Assembly (NCBI GenBank): GCA_026545765.1
Contig: CM048844.1
Coordinates: 58,004,932 to 58,068,931 of the forward strand
DNA: 64,000 bases
Reading direction: 5' to 3'
Source of the DNA: Plantago major
Taxonomy: Eukaryota > Streptophyta > Magnoliopsida > Lamiales > Plantaginaceae
Shown here piece after piece: positions 56,217-64,000 of this stretch; the first letter of the stretch is position 1, and each line of letters opens with the position of its first letter. The notes beneath the pieces are model-generated. The model worked only from the letters and a program-made list of their open reading frames with translations. It ran no database searches and had not been told where the DNA came from. Made by a program: the position numbers and the translations under genes.

Positions 56217-56441
56217 ATGAATTTCCAAAGGGCAACTCTTGTTTTCGTAGTTTTCACAGTTTGTATTTTATGCATGATCAGCAACGTTCATGTAGAAGCA
56301 GCTAGAGTTCTATCGGAAGATTGTTTCAAGACAGATACGCTTGGCGCATTTCCAACAATGTTTGAGACTACGAAAGAGACCATGTCATTCTGGCTTCAAA
56401 GACTACCGTCGGGACCTAGCCCCAGAGGCCCGGGACACTGA
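56217..56441 (+). CDS. PIP-type secreted signalling peptide precursor, 74 residues
   Basis: The ATG at 56,217 opens an intact 74-codon frame. Residues 1-28 form a classic signal peptide (hydrophobic core about 7-22, likely cut after VEA). A variable region follows, and the C-terminus is LPSGPSPRGPGH. The SGPS core and GxGH end are hallmarks of PAMP-induced secreted peptides (PIP/PIPL), relatives of IDA peptides. In that family the released C-terminal peptide, with hydroxylated prolines, acts outside the cell through a leucine-rich-repeat receptor kinase to strengthen immune responses. Upstream ORF extension to 56,037 is not needed, since the TATA box lies between. A W-box upstream fits pathogen induction (inference). 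No lesions. Confidence 0.9.
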   Translation: MNFQRATLVFVVFTVCILCMISNVHVEAARVLSEDCFKTDTLGAFPTMFETTKETMSFWLQRLPSGPSPRGPGH

Positions 56442-56724
56442 AACGTTATCCGACTATCCAACTTTTAACAGTTTAGGCAGAATTGTCACTGGCTAGCAGC
56501 TGCATATGTATACAAAGACATTTTTTAATTCATCTTTCTTCGCATAATTCAATAATTGATTGGATCATTGGATTGTTTCCGTCCATTTGTTAATTGGTCC
56601 AATTTTTGCCATATGATCAATATGGTCACATGTACTTAGACGGATTATGATCATCATAAGATTATAAATTATTAAATTACATACAGTTTGTTCCACTTCT
56701 TATTTTACGATTTAAGAAATATGA

Positions 56725-56981
56725 TACTCCCTCCATTTCAGAGAAAGTGTTACATTTTGACTTTGACCGGTCAACTGTCTTCGAGTTTGACCACAAATTA
56801 CTCATAAACGATAATAGTAAATAATTTAATAAAATCATATAATAAAAATTTAATTACTAAATTTTCGTTATATAATTTTAATAATTTATTTATTAATATC
56901 GTTTAAGAGTAAATTAATGGTCAACGTGAAGCGATTGACTATGATAGAAATGTAACACTTTTCTAAAATGGAAAATGATTA
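56725..56981. mobile_element. Stowaway-like MITE, diverged right end
   Basis: TACTCCCTCCATTTCAGAGA at the left. On the right, reversed, CATTTTAGAAAAGTGTTACATT pairs with CATTTCAGAGAAAGTGTTACATT. TA flanks are plausible. CTCCCTCC ends are typical of Tc1/mariner-type MITEs. The last bases of the right terminus have decayed. Confidence 0.7.
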
Positions 56982-57059
56982 AGTTCAAGGTGCAAATTAC
57001 TATATGCATTCGAATATGAACCTTGGAAAGCTTAGTTCATGCAATATGACTCCACGATA

Positions 57060-57300
57060 TATTCCTGATAATTTTGTCCGTCGCTAAATTGGCAACTGAC
57101 TGCTTTTGGACGGAGGCACGAGCTTAGCGTCAGAGATAGTGTCACGTCGCTAATCTGAAGCTACCTTGAGATGAAAGATAGACTGAAATTATATTTAATT
57201 AATAAATAAATAATCACCGAAGTTGGCAACGGAATTTAATAAACTCAAATTAGCGACTAGATTAGATTTTGTTGAGACTGATTATCAACAAATTTGTTTG
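57060..57300. repeat. Possible degenerate CACTA subterminal fragment
   Basis: Contains CCGTCGCTAAATTGG, CACGTCGCTAAT and AAATTAGCGACTAG, which resemble the CCGTCGCTAA units of elements A and B, but no CACTA end is visible. Confidence 0.3.
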
Positions 57301-57399
57301 CAATAAATTAATTTTTTTTACCAAGAATAGAGATGGAAAAGTGAAATATGTTGTAAGTTTAGCGAAGAATTAGAGATGGACATAACTTAAATATTTATT

Positions 57400-58710
57400 T
57401 ATTGATATGCTCAAATTAGTACTCTTTAAAAAGCAAAAAGTAACTAAAACAGTGTTGAGTAAACAAGCCTTAACTACGAGATCGTTCTCAAGGAGTTAAT
57501 TAGACAACTTAGTGTTCAAAATGTTTAAAACGTAAAAGTTTGCGAAAAGTGATTGAGTAGTTTGTGGTTTTTGCGAAACATAATGAATAAACTAAACAAG
57601 ATGACATATAGTGTACTAGATATGGAGAAATAATGAATACGATAGCAATTCAGAGAAATCATATACGGGAATAAACCTATCGTTTATATGCTTGTCACGG
57701 TTATTTGTCCGGAAAACACAAATTCAATTCAACCAATGCATTTTGAAAGTTTCGAACTACTGAAATCAATCGATTATCAGACGATTGATTCTTAACCTAA
57801 TGCCTAGAGTATTTGAAACTAGCATATTGAATTTGGGATTTTTACGAAGAATATTAACTAGCTTAACACGTATGAACGATCTAGGTTTGAAACCCTAATA
57901 CGATTAATACTACATTGCTACTACATTCACTATGCGATTAGCTACTCATAGCGGAAGCAATAACATATGATTTCATTGTCACGATCGAATTAAGCATACA
58001 AGAGATAGAAAGATTCATACAAGTACTAAATCAATCACAAAGATATAAATTGCAATAGGGAAGATAACTAGATTGATGATTCTAACCTTCGAATCCGAAT
58101 TCGATGTCAAAGTATGAGATTACAAACCAATATGATGATAATCAAAGTCAAGAAGCCAAAACTAGGGTTCTATTGTGCTTGGAGAGGGAAAAAACGAAGT
58201 AGGAGTGTGTTTTTCAATGTCTAAAATCGAGTAAGTAAAGAAATAGAGATCTCGCTGAAAAGGCGTGGTACGCGTCCTGGCTCAATTTTGGGATGCATCC
58301 TGGAATGCGGGCTTTGAAGACACGTCCTAGCCTATTTCTGCGACGCGCCCTGAACGAAAGTTGTAGATCTTTGTATTATCTACGCGTGTCCACCAAAATC
58401 AGGTCAATCAGATATCGTATGAGAGAGTTATGGCCAAAATGGCTAGACTGCTCCGTAAGTTTCACTTTTTCGCAGTCTCGCTTAAGTGACTCTAAAATCT
58501 TCGTCCGAACTCCGAATCCACTTCCGTTTTCGCCATTTTGCTCAACTTTCAAAGCTCTAGATTTTTCCGAAAATTTCCAAAATATCATTTTTACTCTGAT
58601 TTTCACCTAAAAACACAACAATCTGCAAAGCACAACTAAAACACGAAAAACATGAAAAAGCACAAGAAACACTATAAATACTAACAAAGACTTACAAAAA
58701 TACGGTAAAA
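57400..58710. repeat. Unclassified non-coding repeat-like segment
   Basis: It contains GTTGTAGATCTTTGTATTAT, a cluster of GCGTCCTGG/ACGCGCCCTG motifs and an AC-rich tail, a composition I associate with non-coding parts of plant transposons. No coding region or terminal repeats found. A Helitron end (58,712) lies at its right edge. Confidence 0.35.
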
Positions 58711-58711
58711 A

Positions 58712-58742
58712 CTAGTACTAACCCGTGGCATTGCCACGGGTT
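58712..58742 (-). mobile_element. Helitron 3' end with perfect hairpin
   Basis: Reversed, the sequence is a perfect 11-bp stem hairpin, AACCCGTGGCA/TGCCACGGGTT (58,720-58,742), then TAGTA, CTAG and T. This is the standard Helitron 3' end (hairpin, CTRR, target T). The element body extends rightward on the minus strand. Confidence 0.82.
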
Positions 58743-58784
58743 ATTTATTTTCCATGTAATTCAACCCACTTTCATAAATGAAAA

Positions 58785-59249
58785 CTAGTACTAACCCGTG
58801 ACATTGCCACTACATGCTTTACTTTTTATTAATACGTTTGGAAAAATATAATTCAAACGATAAGTCATAGAAAAAGTAATTCAAGGTTCAATGCATCGAA
58901 CAATATGAAACAAAAAGTGAATGTTTACAATCACCGTAGACATGAAAAATCACCAACTGCAGAGAAAGTAGTTAATATTGTAAATCAATTACTTATATAC
59001 TGATAATTAAGATATAAAGTGCATTAAAAAAATACATACCTCAGAGAGCTCATCGGATGACAGCTCCCTACGGGTGCATCCTTACATCGAACCATTTGGA
59101 CCCAACCCCGATGAAAGCAATCCAATGAGAAAGTTGAGATCGGACCTCGTCCGTTGTGGGAAAGATGTGACAATCATGCAACTCATCCGACAAAAGCTCT
59201 CTGCAGGCGTATCCTTACACATAACTGCTAGGAAATTTGTTAGATATTT
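58785..59249 (-). mobile_element. Second, damaged Helitron 3' end and body fragment
   Basis: ACTAGTACTAACCCGTGACA repeats the terminus 73 bp to the right, but the hairpin is damaged (CCCGTGACATTGCCACTAC). The stretch to 59,249 has no gene. Two imperfect copies of a segment of about 40 bp (AGAGCTCATCGGATGACAGC near 59,045 and CAACTCATCCGACAAAAGC near 59,180) are present. Confidence 0.6.
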
Positions 59250-60905
59250 TGTTAGAAATATCTGTTTAGATTTTGATCAGCAACATGATGACTTATCTTA
59301 GTCTCAGAAAGGTGATTAGTACTCTTGGTTCACTTGAACATTGTAAAAGAGGAAACCCACTAAGTATGATAGTCTAGCTAATCTTGTATAGGATATTAGG
59401 TCTCAAAATGTAATTTTTATTTTATGAAGAGAAGACCAAGAAGAAGACATCCAAGCAGAACAAGTTCAACGACATTGAAGATTTGAAGAAACTGCACAAG
59501 ATTACTGAAATAGTTTTGCAGATACCTTGGCCAGATTTCTTGAAGACGCGAATGATTGCTAAACAAATCATGTCACAAGAGATATATGAGAAGTCAAGAG
59601 GTCCATCTGGAAAACAAGGAAAGTGTCCACAGATATCTACACTCAGATACCTTGAGCTTTAAACCACATTTCTGATAAAGAAATATATATTGCAAACAAA
59701 GTTGTTTCAATAAAAGTGGTATCTGAAGTTAAAGGTAAGGACGTGCTAAAACTCGAGAAAAGCGATAAAGTTAAGTCTACGATACAAAGCATAGTTCCGT
59801 TGGCACTCTGAGACAAAAAGTATAGTACAATGATGCATTTAATGCACGGACATAGATGTACGAACAAAAGCAGCGGTACCTTCGAAGAAGAAGACAAACT
59901 GCTCACGATACTATATCTGAGATATCAATAGTTTGAATTTGATTTAACCCTAACGGATACTATTCAACGGCATTCAAATTCATCTATAAATATCAACACT
60001 TAGACTGCTTGAGAAGACACGCTGAACCTTAGAGACACAGAACTTACTGAACAACATTTACACGAACATATTCTCTCAAGCAAACTACTTATCCTCAAAG
60101 CTTTCTGTTGCGACCAAAGCTCCTGATATTAAGTAGTACTAAAGTTCTAAGTATCCTGATCCTAAACAAGCACTGCTATTTGTGAAAGAGTTGACTCGAA
60201 AGATCAAGTTTCTGAGATTCATTCTCTTAAACAATTATCATAGACTTGGGTGAGTAAAAAGAACAAGATACCATACATTGCAAAGTGTATTAAGTATACT
60301 TGATTCACAGAGCTATCTGATTAACTGAAAAGTTATTAAAGAAGCTCATCTGACAACTCAAACCAAAACCAACACCATCACTGGCATGGAGTACAGGAAG
60401 TACTTAGTTTGAGAAACTAATGAATAACTCCAAGGTTATTGAGCACAGGAAGTACTTAGCTCGGGAAGCTAGGGAATAGCTCAAAAAGATTTCTGAGTAC
60501 AGGAAGTACTTGGCTGTGAAAGCCGGGGAACAACTCAGGGGGAACATTTGGTTGGGAACCATTTGTTTAAGGAATCTTAGAATAGGATTTTTGTAAGGTG
60601 ACCTCAATTATCTATTCAAGTGAATTCTAGGTCTTTGGAAGACCGAAGTGGATTGGTTGGAGGATTACGCCACCTCCAGATACCACTATACTTGCTGTGT
60701 TATTTACTTTTCTGTACTTACATTTCAGCAACACACACACACACTTTAACTGTTTCTGCACTTATCTATCTTAAGTCTTCCGCGCTCTGAATCTAAGTAT
60801 CAAATATCTACACAGATATCTGAGAAATAGTTTTTATCGACAAAAGTTTTAAAAGACTATTCACCCCCCCTCTAGTCTTTTACTTTGCCGTTATCTGGAC
60901 CAACA
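59250..60905 (+). repeat. 5' LTR, 1,656 bp
   Basis: Full-length family member with TATA box 59,985-59,992, hairpin modules 60,387-60,538 and a C-run near the end. The left flank is TATTT; the matching right flank is outside the window. Confidence 0.93.
60387..60538 (+). ncRNA. Hairpin module array in the third LTR
   Basis: Three modules. The middle one has inner stem TTAGCT/AGCTAG where the 6-kb copy has TTAGTTT/AAACTAA, and outer stem TGAGC/GCTCA. The third has GGCT/AGCC. Constant AGGAAGTACTT and mostly GGAAYA, as elsewhere. Confidence 0.68.
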
Positions 60906-60907
60906 AG

Positions 60908-60919
60908 TGGTATCAGAGC
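60908..60919 (+). other. Primer-binding site (initiator-Met tRNA type)
   Basis: TGGTATCAGAGC begins two bases after the LTR end. This is the commonest copia primer-binding site, complementary to the 3' end of initiator methionine tRNA. Confidence 0.92.
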
Positions 60920-61022
60920 AGGAGGTTCACAAGCCTTCTGCACTGAACCTAGATCCCCAGATAGGTGAAGGAACTTTGTCCATTTTCGAGGACTATTTAA
61001 TTTGTGTGTTAAGTGTGCAGGA

Positions 61023-62960
61023 ATGTCTCTGAGTGATGCACCCGTTCTCAAACCAGAGAACTACGAGAAATGGAAAAATAACATGATGCTCCACCTTGAA
61101 GCCATAAGTGACGAAATGATCGAAGTGATAAAGAATGGCCCAATAGTCATTCAACAACTTCAACAAGTCATGGAGGTTTCTAATGGTAGAGACAGAGATC
61201 AAAGCGAAGGATCTTCACAAGCGATCGTCGACAAGTGGGAGATCTACTAGTCGAGTTATTTACGAACCAAAGCCCGAGAACTACGGACATCGGAAGATAC
61301 CAAGAGAAATCGTCGGATGGTCAAGCTCGTAATATCATCATCGGATCGACACTGAGCACATCTGATTAAAGCGTGGGGTGCTAAAGCGGCGAAAGTTGCT
61401 GGCATTGATTGAAGAAATCTGTGCGGGCCAGAAAACCAAAGAAAACAAGTTCGAAGTTCTCAAGTTGAAATTTCAAAATTTCAAACAAGGACCTTGAAAC
61501 TCTGGAAGAACTTGATTTGATTACCACTCTCATTAGTGATATGGCGACACTTGGGAAAGCAGATACTCCCGGTCGGAAAAGATTAAGACTATTGTCAAGT
61601 CTTAACCACCTGAGCATACTAAATTCTTTTATTTTAACCAAGGAATGCCAAATATCACTCCACTCGAACTCTTCTCACATCTTGCTACGGTTGATTATGA
61701 GACAACACAAAGAGAACAAACAACTGAAAAGTTGCAGAATATTGCTCTAGTTGCTCAAGGAACTTACGAAAGAAGAAAAGCAAGGAAGGATGAGGATGCT
61801 CTTGCTGCAAAGCAAATGAGCAAATATGTCCGAGAAATTAAGAGAAGAAAAGCGAAGAAGTGAAAAAGCATCTAGGCTCAAACTATCACCAGTACAAAAA
61901 TATGTAAAGCTCGCTGAACAAGCCAGCTCAGAAAGCATCATGTACTGAAGAAGTAGAAATTGGAAACGATATCTGTTTCTATTGTCAGAAACCTGGTCAC
62001 TTCAAGAAGGATTGTCACCTTGACAAACTAAGGACGGTGACAAGAAAGATAGAAGAATCTTGAGAAGAAGCGAAAGCTTTATTAGCGAAGAAAGAAAGAA
62101 AATCAAACTCAAATGGATGCTCTAGGCGTTGAGAATGATTCGAAGATGACAATTCGGATGACTCGACCTTACCATCACCGAATTATGTGGAGTTACTCAT
62201 GATATAATCGACTTGACCTCAAGAAGAATGAAATGTGTGGAGTTCTTTGAAATTATTGGTCAGACATCTCTAACATAGAAATCTGTCTTATGGCTGATGA
62301 GGTAACACATACTTCTTGTTATACTTATGAAAGTGATGAAGAAGAAATAAAAGATCTAGAAAATCTCAGGAAAGAACTTGACATCTATGAAAGAGAATTT
62401 CTAATGATCCGAGCTAGAGCCGAAAATCTTGAAGAAGAAAAGAATTCTCTTGCAAGGAAAATTCTCAATTAGTTAAGATATCGAGAAAAGGATCTGAAAA
62501 TGCATTTCTCAAAGCTCGGATATCCGAGTAAAAGTCACATAAAGAAGCAATGGCTGAATTACGAAAGAAATATGAAGATCTTCTTTCTGAGGACAAGGAA
62601 CTCGAAAAGAAAGAATTATCTTTTCAATCTTATGCCAAAGCTAGTGACACTCTTACTGAAGTACAATCTTACTTAAGAGATCCTTCAAAGAAAGGACTTG
62701 GGCTGAATACACAGACAGATTGTTCTATCACTCTGAATAAGAGTGAGGAAAGAAGAACATTTGTAAGTACTCGAAAGATGGTTCCCATGCAATCTATAGT
62801 ATCGGTCGGAAGGCGAAGATTGTTGACAAAGGAAAGGCGATTCGACTAAACCTTTGTGGGAAAAACAAGTCAAAACAAAATTGTTGGACATGTCTCGAAA
62901 AGAAACACAACTTTGAAAAGTGTAAACACCCGATCTTATGTCTCTCAAAAGGGTAGAATT
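61023..62960 (+). pseudogene. Copia gag, frameshifted, with zinc knuckle and coiled coils
   Basis: The ATG at 61,023 begins a copia gag (LKPENYEKWKNNMMLHLEAI). TAG at 61,248 ends the first frame, and several frame changes follow (about 61,480, 61,640 and 61,860). The zinc knuckle is C-FY-C-QKPG-H-FKKD-C (about 61,971-62,012). Beyond it are two helical, Glu/Lys-rich segments (62,290-62,470 and 62,550-62,660). A long gag with a coiled coil after the knuckle is a Sirevirus-like trait. Confidence 0.85.
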
Positions 62961-63470
62961 GCGAGTGGCAAATTCTCCCATGTCACTTTACGGAAAGAAA
63001 TTGGACCAACCAGAGACTAGCAAAGCTGCTGAGAAAAGATCTCGAGATAGCTTCAAGTGCTCAAAGCAGTATTGGCTATAAAGGCATCGAAACAACTTAC
63101 TCATGAATACAAGCAGAGCAAGAACGATGGCTAAAGGCTAGAATTGCTCAAAGCAATTATCGAAGTGGAAGTTGAATCAAGCCCTTGAAAATCAGAATGC
63201 AGGCTAGAAGAAATGCGGAAAGAAGCTAAGTTCTTTGAAAAGCAAACTCGAAACTGACAGTATCTGAAAGCACCAAATGGAGCACTAGGAACACGAGGAA
63301 GAAAATAATTATTAATAATGATAATCATTCAATTAGAATTCCTGCTTATGTTCCTATCAGACAAAAGAATGTTCCAAGGAAATTCATTCAAAAATGGATT
63401 CCTACTGGAAGATTGTTTAGTTCTGATGGTTCCAACTGTAAATTGAGAACCTAATCTCCTGTTCCTTGTT

Positions 63471-63887
63471 GTGCAGAATGCTTCCTGGACTAAAGCACAA
63501 TGGCTATTTGATAGTGGATGCGGAAAGCACATGACAGGAGACAAAGCAAATCTGGTCGATTACAAAGCTTGCAACACAGGACCAGATATCAGATTTGCTG
63601 GAGGAGAATTAAATCCCTCTCTGGGATTTGGCAACGTCAAATTGGGAACTTTAACAATCACTGACGTATTACATGTTAAGGATTTGAAATATAATCTATT
63701 TAGCATGAGTCAGTTTGCAGACAAAGGTTTTACTGTAAAATTCAAAGCTAAGGAGCAAAAAAGAGAAATCTGGAACGGGTATCCAGAAGTCAAAAAGGCT
63801 AAGGAGCAAAAAGACAGCTTAAGATCTCTGAGACGGGAACTCAGATATCTGAATCACTCTATAAACGGGGAGCACAAAGGAGAATAG
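63471..63887 (+). pseudogene. Copia protease start and GAG-pre-integrase border
   Basis: WLFDSGCGKHMTGDKANL carries the intact aspartic protease D-S-G catalytic triplet. LTITDVLHVKDLKYNLFSMS follows, the usual end of the copia protease, and then the pre-integrase region. A duplicated KAKEQK motif and frame change near 63,745-63,810 and a TAG at 63,885 break it. Confidence 0.85.
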
Positions 63888-64000
63888 TACAACTATCTGC
63901 AGTCAACTACTCTCTTGAAATTCGCATTATTTCTATCTTGATGAAAAACTTGGAAAAATCCTAAGTATAAGACAGATTCAGATGCAAACAGTGTTTTTGG

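Larger units (their letters stand above)
59250..64000 (+). mobile_element. Copia-family LTR retrotransposon, 5' part, same family as 6-14 kb
   Basis: The LTR at 59,250-60,905 starts TGTTAGAAATATCTG and ends GGACCAACA, matching those at 6,038 and 12,231. It is followed by AG and TGGTATCAGAGC. Downstream come gag, a zinc knuckle, coiled-coil segments and the protease start. The long gag with coiled coils and the large LTR suggest a Sirevirus-type copia element. Frames are broken throughout. The rest lies off the right edge. Confidence 0.92.

Noticed and set aside
57060..57300. Complete third autonomous CACTA element
   Set aside because: Only weak subterminal-like motifs are present; no CACTA terminus or transposase sequence was found.
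59041..59249. Open frame beginning MHPYIEPFGPNPDES as a gene
   Set aside because: Short, no family match, overlaps an imperfect internal repeat and is cut by the LTR.
1..64000. tRNA, rRNA and bacterial-type operons
   Set aside because: I saw no cloverleaf with A- and B-box spacing, no rRNA signature and no operon structure; the content is that of a plant nuclear genome.

Overview
The window looks like nuclear DNA of a flowering plant, most likely a eudicot. It is AT-rich, its genes have short AT-rich introns, and it carries Helitrons, CACTA (En/Spm) transposons, Ty1/copia elements and MITEs nested in one another. Only two genes look like intact host genes: an intronless gene for a 165-residue conserved plant protein (18,097-18,594) and a gene for a PIP-type secreted signalling peptide (56,217-56,441). 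I cannot name the species.

1-17,682: one large Helitron on the minus strand. Its 5' end (TC..., preceded by A) is at 17,682 and its 3' end lies off the left edge. It carries a decayed RPA-like gene (about 14.6-17.2 kb) and a decayed Rep/helicase gene (1-4,184, continuing left). A copia-family element (6,038-13,842, GTAGT target duplication) and a related solo LTR (15,267-16,667, inside an RPA exon) have inserted into it. The 7.8-kb element has complete LTRs but no primer-binding site, gag or pol. It keeps a long, broken, intron-containing reading region of unknown function. All four LTRs of this family in the window carry two or three tandem two-stem hairpin modules whose stems covary; this is the most unusual signal I found.

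17,683-30,970: the 165-residue protein gene, then a minus-strand non-autonomous LTR element (about 20,268-29,966) split by a 7,001-bp CACTA element (21,723-28,723, CAA target duplication). A 157-bp hAT-like MITE lies at 30,498-30,654.

30,974-36,381: a complete but inactivated minus-strand copia element with a TAAAC target duplication. 37,155 is the 5' end of a second Helitron (plus strand), followed by an RNase H fragment with a poly(A) tract. A small two-exon hypothetical gene follows at 40.4-41.0 kb.

41,230-50,183: a second CACTA element, plus strand, inverted relative to the first. It encodes a duplicated mini-protein, a TNP2-type transposase and a second En/Spm-type protein, and itself contains a 1.1-kb non-autonomous CACTA element.

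50,184-59,249: mostly non-coding: a highly degenerate tandem array, several MITEs, a 90-bp tandem repeat, the PIP gene and two Helitron 3' ends. 59,250-64,000: an LTR, primer-binding site and decayed gag/protease region of a fuller member of the copia family seen at 6-14 kb, running off the right edge.

Functionally the window is a record of nested insertions. The mobile genes work, or once worked, within their own elements, and nearly all carry frameshifts, stops or altered catalytic residues.
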